Position numbers and translations under genes: made by a program. Below, piece by piece: positions 1-14,000 of a stretch of DNA of 64,000 nt (position 1 is its first letter; each line of letters begins with the position of its first letter). A model generated the notes under the pieces. It was given only the letters and a program-made list of their open reading frames with translations, searched no databases and was not told the origin of the DNA. The stretch is from Bagarius yarrelli (lineage: Eukaryota; Chordata; Actinopteri; Siluriformes; Sisoridae): assembly GCA_005784505.1 (NCBI GenBank), contig VCAZ01000030.1, positions 871,501-935,500 of the forward strand, read 5' to 3'.

Positions 1-1043
1 ATATACTATATATAGTATATATAATATATATATAAAGCAGAACATGTAAAGTAACTAAAAAATACAGGCATTTTTAAAAATAGAAATCATCAAATTATTC
101 ATATGTGAAGTCTTTACAGAGTCCCTACCCGCCTCCTGTGCTCTCAGTCATCTTTATACATCTGTGGATAAAACCCATAATAAGGAAGTCATCAAAAAAC
201 ATCTGCAGATGGCATATTATCTGGTGCCTGATGTGTAGAGATAAAGAAGTAGGGAGACAGGTGGGTTTCCTAGGATGCCTTAATGCTGTTTAAAACTACC
301 TCTGAAACACAGTTTAGGAGACTCACTGATGTGTCCTGTTGGTCAGAGCACCCAAGGCCCCCCAAAAATTGTGGCTGTCAACCCACATTGTACTAATGAA
401 CATGCCAGTGGCTGTGGCTTTGTCCATATACTGTATATATTTCAATCTTAATACCAAGAAACCTTAAAAGCAATTGTATTACATTTGAAAATATCCTCTC
501 AGTCACCAGAGAGATTTTTTTTTTTTGTCTATAACCATTTCTTTTTTAAAATAAATGATGATACCTGCACGTCGCCTCACTGCATGGTGTTTATTTCAGT
601 GCAAAGCTGTGCTGTATTTTCACAATGTATTATAGTTGATTCATCGTGGTAAAGAAAAAGACCCTGTGTCCACAGAAATATATATTTTTCTGTGCATCAG
701 TGACGCTTTGAGGCTGTTTTGTGGCGTGTTTTCCACAAGCTCTTGTGAAGATTAACGGTATCATGAACTCTGTTGTGTAGCAGAGCTCTAAGGCTTAAAA
801 ACTGTTTGCCTCTGAAATAAATTAAAGATAAGGCAGATGATAAGTTCAAACATCTATCTAAATTGCCACTGGATGACAGTCATAAATGTATGAATATATC
901 ATTATATAATATTCAATATCAGATCCAGGCCAATATTCTGGTAGAATTAAGTGAACACACTCAATCAAAAACATATTTAAACCAGGATTGTGTAAATTCC
1001 TTGAAAAAGTAGTTTGTGAAACGCAAACATTAATCCTTAATAA

Positions 1044-1120
1044 GGCTGCATGATATTGGAAAAAACTGACAGTGCAATATTGTGTTTTTCTACGCTAAAT
1101 ATTGCGATATAAAAAAATGT
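1044..1120 (+). mobile_element. hAT-like MITE edge (degraded)
   Basis: The text GGCTGCATGATATTGGAAAA followed by an AT-rich stretch ending in TATTGCGATATAAAA resembles the terminal part of a common fish non-autonomous hAT family that starts with GGGCTGCACGATATTGG. The other end was not located. Family assignment is from memory of the consensus. Confidence 0.35.
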
Positions 1121-2568
1121 CACCTTCTTTCCAATAAGCTCTATTTGGAAAGAATTCATTATTGTAGAAGGATTGGGGTGATTTTGTAAGCGAGTGCATC
1201 AGTGTAAAAATAATACACAAATAATATTCAGAGACGAATACAATAGAATAAAGATGTAAATGAAATAAACAATGTTTTATATTTTTCTGGAGATTAAAAG
1301 ACAGAATAATCAAATGTAAAATCACACTGTATAGTCTTCACTGAATAATTAAAGTACAATTAATCTTTGTTAAAGCTACAAAAGTGATTGTTTTTTGCTT
1401 ATGGATGCTTTAAACTTGTTCGAAATCAGGGGTGCTGCAAGCAATTCTGGGTAATATGTAAGAATATGAGGTTGGGCCCTCCAACACACCCATTCCGCAC
1501 TGTTAATACTAATAAAACAGATCTAAAAGTGCCTAGGCCCTTAGAATCATTCTAATTTACCCCCCAGAACTTCCCCCCTCCCTTTAGTGGCACCCCTGCT
1601 CGAAATGTCTCCTCATTAACAGACTGTGCCAATGATAAACTTTTATTTTGTTGTCCTGTTCGGAGGTGAAGTGGGGATAGAGGAGGAGAAAAACACAAAA
1701 AACAAACTAACAAAGAAAACGAAGAAAACGGCATTCACAACATTCACAAAAAAAAAAGGACAGGCAGAAACACAGTTCCAGGATGCCCTCTAGTAGTCCT
1801 TTGGGGAATCTTTCCGTATTACCGTTACAGTAGTGCAGTCAAATATAATCCCCACTCGACATTGTACATCCTGCAGGGTGACTATTGCAGATGTACACAT
1901 TGCGATGTGGATGCTGAAATGATATATTGGAAAACTCTAATCATTCTTTTGCCTTATTTCTCAGCTAATCTCAAATAAATAAATGCCTCTAGCTGTGCAA
2001 ACTGTACATGAAATGCCACTTGATTTGTTTTTTCTCAGTTGGACCGTTGTAATTCCCATAATTTGTGATGATTCACACATGTAAATAGCCCTTTCTGTAC
2101 ACTCATTTTCCAAACGACTGATTTCTTATAACTAACCTCCTCTGTTCACAATATGCCTTCCTTCTCCTGCTGATCCTATTAGTTGCTGAGAATCTTGCTA
2201 TTTTTTTTTTATTGAGATACAGTACTTAACACCTGATTTATGACCCTGATAAGCACTGATCTAAATGCTGCAAAGGAAGCTGAATGGCAAATTGAACAGT
2301 CTAGAACAAATTAAAAATTTAGCTTAAAGGTGTCTGAGTCAGGGAGTTGAGAGGGTGGGAATTTATTAGACTGACAGATGCTGATATTGTCAACTGCAGT
2401 GTAATACTAGAATTTCCCATTTCATGTTAAGATAAAGACATTTTTGTTGTTGAAATTAAGTGATGGGCATAAAAAAGTCAGTTAATTAATCAATCACATG
2501 GTGATGCTATTGGCTATTCTTTATCTTTAATAAGATCAATTTTTTTTATATTTATTTGATGTATATTT

Positions 2569-2645
<77 letters not shown>
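2569..2645. repeat. (AT)n microsatellite
   Basis: About 38 uninterrupted AT dinucleotides. It is one of two such tracts within 300 bp; the next lies at 2866-2929. Confidence 0.95.
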
Positions 2646-2646
<1 letters not shown>

Positions 2647-2863
2647 CACGTGATATAAATTGGGCACATTTAGTTTATATAAATGACTTAGACTAAGAAA
2701 TTATTTAAGGTGAGATAGACAGTAACTAATAAACTGTTATAACTACACACAAGCAAGCTGCACTAACACAACTGACCACATTTCATTTAATTTTTTAGTT
2801 TATTTTTAGTTTATTTTAGCTATAATACCCTATTTTCAGGATTTTTAATCCTTATTTCTGTAT

Positions 2864-2865
<2 letters not shown>

Positions 2866-2929
<64 letters not shown>
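2866..2929. repeat. (AT)n microsatellite
   Basis: About 32 uninterrupted AT dinucleotides, flanked by T-rich sequence. Confidence 0.95.
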
Positions 2930-2934
<5 letters not shown>

Positions 2935-5904
2935 GTAAAAATATTTCTTTCATTCTGTCTTGAGCTACTTTTATTGTATCTTAATTTTTTATTTTCTTGT
3001 GCATATTTACTGTTATAAAGTACATTTTTAATACGTTTGACTCTTCAGTTAGCAAAATTGATTGGGGCTGCTAGCTAAATCAATCATGTCCAACTATAAA
3101 AAATATATTTAAAAAAAGTAAAATAAAAAAAAGGTAAAATATAATAATATTTTATACACAACAGGGATAAATATTCCCAGTCCAATAAAGACAAATGAAT
3201 AGCTGTTAGTGATAATAAGTTTGTATCAACAAATGAATGCAAAATTAAGTTTGTAATGCATTTGTAAATGATTAATAAAATCAGGTTCTTTATGTCAATA
3301 TATTTTTCTATTCATTTAAAACATGTTCAATGCTCATAAATGTGTTATAATATATCAAAATGATGTGTCTGATTCCATGTACGCAACATGGTTGTTTTAC
3401 CAAATTATGGTTGTACATGATGCTTAGAAAGAGATCCCAAGACTTTCAGTCATCGATTTCTCTTGCGCAAATCTAATCATAAGTCTTTCATGTGATCATA
3501 GTGAGATCTGTGCTATTTACTATAGCACACTTCTCCTTAGTAAGACATAATTGCCAACTATGGGCCATGAGAAAATAGCACTTATTTTTCTTGCTAATTT
3601 TGATGGATAATTGATGTTTTCATGCATGTTTTACGTCAGTAATTTGTAAAACATCTGGAAATAAATCTGTGTATGTGATACGGTATAAGTACATTGATTT
3701 ATTTCAAAAGTGTTGCTATGCAGCCATTTAAAAAAATTTTTTTAAAACATGTCATGCTGTTAAAAATGCAGAACATTATGTATTTCACAAATTTTGAAAG
3801 AAAACCCGGAAAACGCTAGCCAGAATAATCCAGAATGATCATCTTATAAAACCAGATCACAGTGTGCCAAGCTGAGTTTTTTTTATTACTGTTTATGCTT
3901 TCTGTATTTCTATTTATTTGATTTTATTTTGACACATTTTAGCTGCGCTGCAAAAAAGTATTTTTCATTAACAAATTATAACTATTCCAATAGTATATTA
4001 TGTACATAAATCTTAAAGTGTTAAAAAACAATACTTTATAGTATCTCTGTTTAAAAGATAATAAGGGGCAGGAGTCATAAAAAGAGATTGAAATCTAGTG
4101 GTACAGATCATGAAGATGCTAAAAGCCAAAAGTAATAAAGATCTCCATGGTACATTAACTCTCCCCCACGCCCACTGACACACACAGACAGGGAGCCTGA
4201 CCTAAAATCCAAACGTATGCAATATAAAGCTCTGCTAGACACACAAATATATTTATTTTACATATATTTTGTGCCACAAATATCCAAATATATCTATATA
4301 TCTATATATTTGTGTATTCAATAAAATTCTGACAGACTAAGTTCTGTTCATAAAACAAAATCATTAAAAGGCTTGTGATGTCTGTCTGCTTTGTTTCTAT
4401 GCTTTGTAGCAAATTTTGCTGAAGTGTCCATTAATGAGAAGCTTTCGTGAACCTCCCACATCATGCACATGTGTATATGTGTACACACATACTCGCACAC
4501 AACCCCACATTACACAGCTAAACACTCGACACCGGCATGATTCAGGGTTGCCAAGCAACTATACGGGTTCCAGTATGGTGTGTGAGCCAGCCGCTATTTA
4601 GACCATGCTTGTTTAGTCCTCCATCTCCTAAATACCACTCTATCCACTATTTTAGAGGAAAGAACTTTGGATGGATCATCTAGTAATTTTCTTTCATTAA
4701 CTGTCCATCTTGGTTGAAGGTTGATTTTACTTAGCTATATACTCCTGATGTTACAGACAAATACTAGAGAGAGTTTACATAGGGACAAAACACCCTGTTC
4801 CAAAAAATAAGAGGCAGTAAAGAAATCTGTCTCTGATGTCTTTTTAAAATGCTTCAGCTATAACATTGAGATTAACATATATGTATATATTTACTGTAGC
4901 ACATCTTGACAGCTTATTTTTTATTAACTGGTTTTATTAACAGGTTAACTGTAGAATATTCAAGACCTAAGACCTAAAGAGTGGGTAAGGCCGTTCCTCA
5001 GCTATTATCATAGTGTTATTCCCAGTAATTTGACATGTTATGGTGTTAAAATATAATGGGAATGTAAGAAAAGAAGATGAAATAAAGTTTTGCTTTTAGC
5101 TATAACCCGCTTTAAAGCACTGCTGCATGGGTCAGTAATGCTCCCACTATCATTTCATTAATTATCTGAATTATCCCCAGTCGTTGCATCGCCCTCTGTG
5201 CCATGGCCGTGTCAGGACAGCTGCACAGCTATCAAATCCCAGGACAATCTCTATTTTTCCCCTTGCTTTTTTTTTCCTTGAACCATAAACCTCAGGGATA
5301 AATGCTAGACCTGCATTGCATGTGATGCTGCCATCAAGCGGCTTCCTGTGGGTTGAAACCATGGGGTTTTAACATCCTCCTTTTAAGACTACATGCTGAA
5401 CAGGATTGGCAAGAAGGAGGAAAGGAGGTCTCAGATCAGAGACCAGGATTTCCTACAAATGAAAGCATTAAAAGGTAAAATAATTCAGCCGGCATTGCTA
5501 AGTCTATACCTTTTTACAAGCTGGCTTATAGAAATGTTTGTATTTTTTAAGACCATATTAAGAGATTACTTTTGTAGCCTGGTCATTAAAATAAAATATT
5601 ACATATTATCATACCTTTGCAACCAAATTGTCACCAAGGTGAGGATATACATGCAGATATAACTATTTACATAGGAATTGTACTTGTTTGGTTCTTAATT
5701 AATTATTAACTGAACAAAACAACATTTTTATGACAGTTTGATATGACCTTAACATGTAAATTTATGTTTTGAGCTGTAAAAAAAACACAAATATAACTAC
5801 TGGTTTCATCGTGTTAAAGAAATGCATGGTAATATAATCATTTAAATCATTTAATCAATTAAAAATCTGAAGTGAATTATAACCACTGCAGATAAGTAGC
5901 TATT

Positions 5905-6362
5905 TATCAAAACACTGTCTGAAATCACATACTACCCAAGTATGTACTAAATAAAATATTTTCGTATAGTATGGTTACAGGTAGTATGAATAAAAAGTTT
6001 GGATGTACTGCATCCACCATGTTGATACTGTCATGTGACATACAGCATGTCGTCACATTGGCTCAAATTTTAAGGGGTATAATGTTAAACTTGGATGATG
6101 TTAATTGGGTACAATTTAACTACAAGGAACAATTATAGGTACATTAAGCACTTGAAAAGCGCTGCACCGCTGCCCTTCGCCGTACTCGAATATAATGAGT
6201 CTCTGGGCTTATCTGATAGTAAAGTGTATACCTAAAAAAAGGGGCAGGAATAGTAGGTCATCTGGGAAATTTTATGTATGTGTTTCACATACTAAGAATT
6301 CTTACCTTGCATACTCAGTTTATACCATATATTAGGAAAGTATAAGATTTCGGTCTGAGCAA
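5905..6362. mobile_element. candidate MITE with imperfect terminal inverted repeats
   Basis: The left end GTCTGAAATCACATACTACC and the reverse complement of the right end (GACCGAAATCTTATACTTTC) match over the core GAAATC-N-TATACT. The interior of about 400 bp has no coding content and repeats motifs such as GTATGTACTA and ATACTATAC. Similar short elements are frequent in fish introns. Boundaries and superfamily are uncertain. Confidence 0.45.
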
Positions 6363-6579
6363 CTGCTATGATGAGTGCTCAGTGCTTTATATATTTAGAT
6401 TGGTACAGTATATTATTAAATTAGGCTTTTAAATTGTATTATTTTGTTCTGTTCCTTGCTTGCTAAGCACTTGCACAGTATATATAAATACTGAAATAAC
6501 TTTTAAATTCAAGTCACCATTTTTGAACATGGCTCATGGCTCGGAAAAGGCATATTTTTAAAAATATTTTAGCCATTTG

Positions 6580-6655
6580 GTTGCTAGTGTTTGAAATCAA
6601 GACCTTCTGACTGGTAGTCCAACATCTTCACCACTGAGTTACCACTTAGCTGCAG
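6580..6655 (-). mobile_element. tRNA-derived SINE head fragment (type A)
   Basis: Read on the minus strand it begins AAGTGGTAACTCAGTGGTGA (a box A-like tRNA promoter motif), then ATGTTGGACTACCAGTCAGA and a box B-like stretch. It matches the head of the other type A SINEs in the window but lacks the body and tail. Confidence 0.6.
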
Positions 6656-6877
6656 GCGACTAAACCTAGTTTAAGTGGTAGTGCAATCTACCTTTCACTT
6701 ATCTTTATGACCTCATTTACTGACACACACTCAGCAATAAACACACACATATTGATCATGCATTTCTGCATTCCTATCTAACAAATGCTGTAGAGTATAA
6801 TTTTTACTTTGTTAGCAGAGCGCTTTACTGCTTATCTGAATGATTATCTTCCTTAATTAAAACAAGAGTAATGAGAG

Positions 6878-6911
6878 AAAAAGAGAGAGAGCGGGAGAGA
6901 GAGAGAGAGAA
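6878..6911. repeat. (GA)n microsatellite
   Basis: Imperfect GA-dinucleotide run, interrupted once by GCGG. Confidence 0.8.
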
Positions 6912-7171
6912 GCCATTTTGCCATAATTGAATAACCCAAATAGCTATGGTAGCTATGACAATTATCACCACACTACTTTCCTTTCCTTAAATTCCTCTGG
7001 GAATGACAGAACACATTGGGAGAAATAAAGCTCTGAGGTGATCTACAGTTATCACACTACATACCTGTGGGTCAAATTTTCAATTCCAGCAATAAAAAGC
7101 CCTCATGTTCCAACACACCATGACAAATACGAGCACTGAAGATAAATCAGTTGTTTTCTGTGATAGTGAGA

Positions 7172-7358
7172 AAATGGTAACGCAGTGGTTAAGGTGTTGG
7201 ACTGCTAATTGGAAGATCAGGGTTTGATTTTAGCACCACCAAGTTGTCATTGCTGGGCCCTTGAGCCAGTCTCTTAACCCCCAATTGCTCGGTTGTATAA
7301 AAGAGATAAATGTAAGTTGCTCTAGATAAGAGAGTCTGTCAAATGCCGTAATGTAAAA
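7172..7358 (+). mobile_element. near full-length tRNA-derived SINE (type A)
   Basis: Order seen: box A-like head (GGTAACGCAGTGGTTAAGG), box B-like GGTTTGATTTTAGCACCACC, body with TGGGCCCTTGAGCCAG and AACCCCCAATTGCTCGG, then a tail with GCTCTAGATAAGAGAGTCTG and AAATGCCGTAATGTAAA. The same order recurs at 18758-18938 and 29504-29685. It is too diverged from a cloverleaf to be a tRNA gene. Confidence 0.8.
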
Positions 7359-9157
7359 TGATAGAGACAAAGCTGGAGCAGGACCTACAAACATGTCCGA
7401 CTAAAATTAATTAGTTTATGTAACAGACATATTCCTCATTCGGGCAAAAATAAGTTCCACTTGGTTGAGACAATTAATAAAGAAAAAAAGATGGCGAACA
7501 TGACTATCTTTATTTTTGTTTACTGAGACTTAAATTGCTTGGCAACAGATTGGTAATCACAAGTGGAGCAATATTTTAAATTGTTACTCTAGGAAGCTAC
7601 AGCTTTCAAAACTGTGCAAATAATCAACAAGCTAGGAGAAGACTACTGGCATATAAATATTAAAGCCAATATCAGCTACAAATAAACATATCCAGTTAAA
7701 TTGTACAGCATTTTTTTTCAAATAACCATGAACCTTGATTAAATATGCAGTTTTGTGAGTAAATAATTAAAGTACACGTTGAGTTACTGTATAGCTGTTA
7801 AGTGCAAAAACGAGTGTGTGTCCCTGTGCAAGCACAGAACCTGAACATAATGTTTGAAAAAATCTAGATGTCTAAAGCATGCAAAAAAAAAATAAAAAAT
7901 TACAGTACCAGATTGAGACAGATTTCTAGATAGCAGCTACTGCATTCTAACGGCTTAAATGTGTTTACAATTGAAGTAACTCTGGACAGATATCTTACTA
8001 ATTGAAATGCTTGGTGACCAAACCCAATTAGCAAAAAACAGATGCAGATTTTATATGCAGCAAGTTACACAAGTAGGAAAACAAACTGATGACTAATACA
8101 GTCTCCTTGTAGGGTCCAACTGTATTTCATCGTCTTTATATTTTATTACAGAAAAATCACATTTTGTAGTGGATTTTGAGAGGATTTTTTGTCAGTATAT
8201 GTACCCTTCCTCCCTCATCAGAATTGTTTTGCTTTACCTGATGTAATATATGTACAATAAAACACTGTAGAGAAAAATAACAATACTCTATTAACATTTG
8301 TGCCACCTTAAACACCACTGGGTGGCGTTTATAAAATGAGCCAATTATTTAATAATTCTTCATTACACGATTAGAGTTAATGTGAATTGTTGGCGTTGGT
8401 TTATCAGTAAACAGTGTTTTTAGTAACTATAATAATCATATGGATATATTGGTTAAGAATGATGTATAATAACAGGTTGTGGCTAGGGCAAGCAGGATTT
8501 CGAACTCTTTTTAAAACATTTTATAAACACTAAAATTTTAATATTTCAATATTGTATTTATATTATACAGTGTATAATATAATGTTATATTAAAATCAAC
8601 ATGTTGGAAATTGTTTTTGTGTTTATTGAGATATTGTTTAAAATGTTACTTTTCAAAGAGGGGGGGGTACTCATTTACACTGAGCAGTGTATATTTTTAA
8701 TAACCATATATATCTAGAATTATATAACCATACATTCGATCTTGTTTTTGACAAAATCATATTTGTCAGTATACAATCGAGCTGATTCAGTGTTTAAATA
8801 TTATCTACTTCAAGAAATGTATTTTTACAGTCTGGAAAATGCAATGATTTTATGACAGTGACGAAAACTGAGAAGCCTCTTGGCTATGTACAGTATGTAA
8901 TTGTATGTTAAATCAAGAAGCCTGTATTTTTAAAGTAAACAGTCATTTAGCACTGCAGCCTTAATGAAGCACACACACACACACTGTTTTTTTATGGAGA
9001 CCTGTTGCGGAAAGTCACCTTAAGGCCACTATTGATGCTCCATTTTCTATACTGTTATTTTAATCTAGTAAGTGCACTTGTCCTCGGTGGAATAACAACT
9101 TTATGGCCTAATTTCTGGCATAGTCCTCAGTTTGGAGCCATTTACTTCCTGTCCAAT

Positions 9158-9160
<3 letters not shown>

Positions 9161-9206
<46 letters not shown>

Positions 9207-9225
9207 ATACACACACATGCGCACC
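9161..9225. repeat. (CT)n/(CA)n compound microsatellite
   Basis: About 20 CT repeats with two TTT interruptions are followed by a short CA run. Open frames across it on both strands are low-complexity artefacts. Confidence 0.9.
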
Positions 9226-9544
9226 ACACATATACAACTAAAATAAAAAAAAACATAACAGCAACAGCATAAATTGTCACTTTTAAATCATCAACTGCAA
9301 TAAAATCAAAAAACATTAGTTAACCCTGCACACTCCCTTTTATGGTTTAAAACTTTAAACTGTAGCATAATTGCTAAATATTTCATAGTCTTTATCAAAC
9401 GGATATTTGATTGAAGAAACTTTGTGTTTAAATAAAGATATATTTAAAACATGAAATGATTCCACGCAATATGGCCAGAGGTAAAGTATGCCAATAAACA
9501 ATATCTGCAATACATGTACAATGTAACTGCATAACAGTTTATTA

Positions 9545-9682
9545 AAGATATTTTTTGCCTTTATTGATGGGACGAAATGGGGGAGATAAAGGTGGGACTG
9601 GAAAGGACCCAAACCAGAATTGAACCCGGGTCACTGAGCACAACAACACATTTTGCTAACCCACTAAATCACACTGCCACTT
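9545..9682 (-). mobile_element. tRNA-derived SINE (type B)
   Basis: On the minus strand the head reads GGCAGTGTGATTTAGTGGGT, then a box B-like GACCCGGGTTCAATTCTGG, then a short unique body. It differs from the type A elements in its body and resembles the SINE at 11622-11737 only in the tRNA-like part. Confidence 0.55.
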
Positions 9683-10061
9683 GTAACTACATTGGCATGC
9701 TAGTACATCATTCTGTAAATAAGGTGTGATAATGAGCATCCATTGTACACCTAAAATACGAGCAAAGCATCATGTTAGGGGTTAAAATGACATTTTAGTC
9801 TGTAAGCAATTTTTATTTTTTTAGTAAGATATTAAATAACTTGCATTTTATGTAAAACCCAGTCATAGAGGTGTGCAATTAGGGATCAAAGACCAATATT
9901 TCTCCCTCTCCCAAAATGGTCCCTGGCAGTGCTTGATTTTAAACTTTAACTTTATATGAAAAAATGTCAAAAACACTTACATTCACTGATTCTTGTATTT
10001 TTGTTATATGACATATATTATTTATTACTGATCATAGACATTAAACTCAATTGTTGTGACT

Positions 10062-10183
10062 TAGTAGTTGCTTACTGATCAAAGCGTTGGATTGTTAATT
10101 GGAAGATGGTGGGTTTAATTCCCAACACCACCAGGCTGCCACTGTTGCTTTGGATAAAAGCATGTGATAAAATGCCAGAAATG
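10062..10183 (+). mobile_element. tRNA-derived SINE (type A), internally deleted
   Basis: It has the head (GCGTTGGATTGTTAATTGGA), a box B-like GGGTTTAATTCCCAACACC and the tail (GCTTTGGATAAAAGCATGTG). The middle body with GGGCCCTTGAG is missing. Confidence 0.7.
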
Positions 10184-10504
10184 TAATTGTATATTTAGAG
10201 CAAAATACAATACAAGAACATACACCATATAGATGAAAGCATGGGGCACCTGATTATCAAATTTATGTGTTTTTTTTACACATCTGATTTCAAATTTAGT
10301 CATTCTAAAGCAATTTTTTTATTCTATAATAACTTACATTATAGATTATAAAGTATGGCTTTAGGTATTTTTTTTATTTTCACCTATAACAGTATTATTG
10401 TTTCTGGAAATATATAGTTATATATGCTTAAAATGACAAAATTTTCTTGATATGACTTGACTTGTGATGGGTGAGGAGGTCTGAAGTGCAGTGTGTTTAT
10501 AAAA

Positions 10505-10625
10505 ACATGTTTATTGGGGTTGAGGTCAGGACACTCAAGTGCTTCCACACCAATTATATCACACTATGTCATTAGAGGCTTTGTGCACAGGGGTGTTGTC
10601 ATGCTGGAACAGTGTTTTGGTTTCT
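10505..10625 (-). mobile_element. Tc1/mariner transposase remnant
   Basis: Minus-strand translation contains FQHDNTPVHKA, the pattern around the second catalytic Asp of Tc1-like DDE transposases (family form FQ-D-N-A/D-P-x-H). Further on comes a degraded part matching the family's LDW-P-SPDLNPI region. Stops interrupt it. It is a small non-functional piece. Confidence 0.65.
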
Positions 10626-11621
10626 TAAGAAAAAAAGTGATGCCGTAACTTATGAAGACATATAAAGCCCTTTGCTTTTATGACAAATGTTTAAAAGAGT
10701 GTGATTTGTTAATCATTTAAGTAATTATTATATTTTTTAGGTGTTTCCGATGAAAAAAGGGCCATAGTTTACCACACTAAAATATTTAATTTACATCAAA
10801 CTTTTAATAATAAGAAGATTGAATATAAAGAGTAAAATTAAATAATGAAATGATTTAACAAAAGAGATAACCTGTCATTAAGCATTAAGACACAAATGAG
10901 GATGGAGAGGAGTTGCTGTCTCATTGTGTGTAGGCGCAAAAAACATGGACAGATTAAGAGCACGCACAGGAGATAGAGACATAGAGAGAGAGAACGAGAG
11001 AGAGAGAGAGTGAAAGCTGCAATATATTTGGATAACTGACAAACTGTAAGGCAAATGAGCCTGATACCTGATTGAGGGCTACAATACTTATTAATCTTGA
11101 CATTTTCTGAAATTGTCAGTTATATGCAGACACACACACAAACACACACTCACACAGGCATATTTCCCCTCCATCAGAAGACTGTTTAATTGTAAATTAC
11201 CGGAGCAGTCATTCAAACAAAAATGTGTATGTGTGCATATGTGGATGTTTAAAATGTGTTTGTTAGAAATTTAGTAACAAAGTGAAAGTTACGGTGACGT
11301 TTCAGATGCTTACGCTCTTTTGACACATTCGACACCATCTAAAAGAGTGTTTTAAATCTTTTCTATACTGCAGCCTGTATAAAACTACAATCGTTCTTTC
11401 TATGACAGTCCAAAGTGTGTTTAAACCTTAAACATGTCCATGTACTGTAAATATAACGTGTGCATTAGGCCATGTTTAATTCCATAGCGATTACAAGTTC
11501 TTAACAAATATATTTTAAAGTAAAAAATGATTAACAATTATATACATTCACATGATTTTTATATTATACCTATAAATAAAAATCTTGCTAAGCATCTTTT
11601 GTTAATTAACTTATCAGAAAT

Positions 11622-11737
11622 AAACCCACAGGGAGAACATACAAACGGCACACAGAAATACCCCTGCCCTGGAATTGAACCCAGGGCTTCTTGTTGTGAG
11701 GCAACACAGCTAACCACTAAGCCACCATGCTGCGCTT
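11622..11737 (-). mobile_element. tRNA-derived SINE (type B, Mermaid-like)
   Basis: On the minus strand it has the head GCATGGTGGCTTAGTGGTTA, box B-like CTGGGTTCAATTCCAGGGC and the body TTTCTGTGTGCCGTTTGTAT then GTTCTCCCTGTGGG. This matches the general form of Mermaid-type fish SINEs as I recall them. An apparent 70-residue open frame across it is an artefact. Confidence 0.65.
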
Positions 11738-13289
11738 AATTTATTGAAACTGGTTGAAACACAGCTGTGTTTTTTTTCTGTTTGTGTTTTTTTAATTGAC
11801 GCAGCTCTGGATTTATCCTGATTCTGTACCTGATTTTTTTTTATTATGTAGTGTAAGATTATAGTCAATCAGATAGAGGACTGGAATTCAGATAGTCACC
11901 TATTAGTCTATGTTTGATTTGGCACAACTTGGCAAAATTGCATCTTTTTATCTAGATACTTGGTTTTCAGGTTGCAAAGCATATTTTAAGTGAAATTATT
12001 GGAAATTTTAAAGAGACTGAACTTCTGGATGGCATTTTTATATTTTCTGTCTGATTACCTACACTAGGACATGTTTTAGATGGATTTTACAGTTATAAGT
12101 AGTTTTAGTTTTTGTGAAAGTCAATGAATGATAAAAAATGTTATCTGATTCCAACTGTGTTTGGGTTTAACACACTTGGTAGGTCAACACAGGTGGGTTT
12201 AAGGTGTCCACAAATTTTGTGTATAATGTGGATTAAAAATTAAGCAAAGCGCAATTATTATGTTAAGAGTTACTGTGAAATAACTAAAGCTGGGAACAGC
12301 AAAACGGGATCAATTATTTTCTCTAACAGTGGCCACTAAGAGGGGCCATTTAAACCAATGGTTTTTTTTATCACATCAGTCTGAAAGACACTACAATTGG
12401 CCCCTGTAGGTGTTTTCACTTCGCTGTGTCAGCTTCAGTTATTTAATGTACACTGCAAGGAGAGTACAGCTGACCTGCTACAAGACTTTGTGCTTAATGT
12501 TGTGTGATAGTAAAATCATCTGAGCAGTTTAAACACATTTACACACTTTTATGCAATGGTGTTATTTCTGACAGTCGGAATCATATACAGTAAAAGTTTC
12601 CAAAATTCAGTGGGTTGTTATGCATGTTTTTAAGTAGTGGTTGAACTTTGACTTTTGTTGCTGTGGAAATTGTTTTCTCCTTACTGACACACTTTCAGAA
12701 GCTTGTTTTCTGGCAAATTTTTTTTTTCCCTTTCACTCAAACCCATTCAGCGCTTGTATAATAGATGACTGTATGAAGTGTCGTGGTTTTTTTTTTGGGA
12801 AAACTGAAAAAGTGGCAATTAAGACGTCATTTTCAGAAGAGACTTTTGTTGCAAAATGTGATGAGTAGGTTGTAAAACTAGAATGACTGTGATTACAATA
12901 GAGGAAAACAACACCCATTTAAACGTTTGCCCACTATATCAGTATATCTCCCTATTTTTTTTTTCTGAAACTGAGAAGTGTACTTAAGGTAGCTTGATGG
13001 GAAAATTACAATATATACATTATAATTAGCATTATGAAATGTTTATTTAATACGATTGTTTACACAGTGTAAGAGAATTTTGATTTATAATAATATCTAT
13101 AATATCATCCTGTAGGTCTACCACCTTTTTAAAAAGTCTTCAGTCATGTTAGCCTGTTAGTAGGAAGTATATGAGTATTTAAAACTATCCCAAAAATATA
13201 TGTAAATAAGTAATGTAAACTGTTAAGTAATTTGTTGTGTTATATATATATATATTTGTTATATATTATATATTATAATATTTCTTTAA

Positions 13290-13440
13290 CTGGAGTACAG
13301 GTTCAAAAACTGTTCGAGCATGACAATGCCCATGTGCACAAATCCCCTAAGCTTCATAAAGACATGGTGTGTTACGCTTAGTGTGAAAAAACTCAGGGGT
13401 CCTGACATCATCCCAACTGAGCATTTTTGAGATGAACTTC
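13290..13440 (+). mobile_element. Tc1/mariner transposase remnant
   Basis: Plus-strand translation gives FEHDNAHVHK, then LHKDMV, then a degraded PD-x-IPTEHF-DEL. This follows the order of the D-N-A/P-x-H and P-D-L-N-P-I-E blocks in Tc1 transposases. An in-frame stop lies before DEL. Confidence 0.65.
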
Positions 13441-13839
13441 TGTTTTTTTTTAATCAATCAGATTTCAAATTTTCCATTGGGGGTCAGCTAGCCAAGTTCG
13501 ACTACCAAAACACATCTGTACAGTTAAATTAGAATTTTTACACCCAAGGTGGCTGACGGAGGAAGAGTAATTATCTTGGTCTCTGTTTTCAAGGCTGACT
13601 TTTCCAGAAAAGTCAGCTTGTCAAAGCTATAATCATTTAGTGGCCCTTAACTCTAAGTAAATAGTTTTGCTTTTTCTTTAAAAGAAAAAAACCCCCACGT
13701 AAGTTCCTAACTGACGATGAAGGATTGACAGTGCAGCCATCATGTTATACAGTGCTCAAGATTATTACATGCAGAGGCTTTAGGTCTGATAATTAACATC
13801 TCTGTTTTTTTCAGGATTTAGCAATAAAAATAATTTGTC

Positions 13840-14000
13840 ATCCAGTTTTTGACTATGCTGGTCTGCGAAGAAATATAGAGCTGAGTGTCATCAGCATAGC
13901 AGTGAAAGGTAACACCATGATTCCTAATAACATCTCCCAAGTGTAGGATGTAAAGTGTGAAATGTAACGGTCCTAGTACTGGGCCTTGAGGACTTTGTGT
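13840..14000 (-). mobile_element. LINE reverse-transcriptase fragment (YADD box)
   Basis: Minus-strand translation gives QGPVLGPLHFTLYILHLGD, then HCYADDTQLYISS. This is the fingers-palm part of a non-LTR reverse transcriptase with its catalytic YADD motif. No further domains are intact nearby, so it is a 5'- and 3'-truncated relic. Confidence 0.75.

Larger units (their letters stand above)
1..5900. other. gene-free AT-rich intergenic DNA
   Basis: I see no exon-like coding signal here. Open frames are short, lack splice context and have no recognisable domain. The stretch is AT-rich, begins with an AT-repeat palindromic run, and carries two long AT microsatellites (listed separately). Apart from a possible hAT-type repeat edge near 1.04 kb nothing is recognised. 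Confidence 0.6.

Noticed and set aside
5171..5362. Possible exon with GC-richer sequence on the minus strand
   Set aside because: It stands out slightly in composition, but no splice-compatible neighbours or recognisable protein motif were found.
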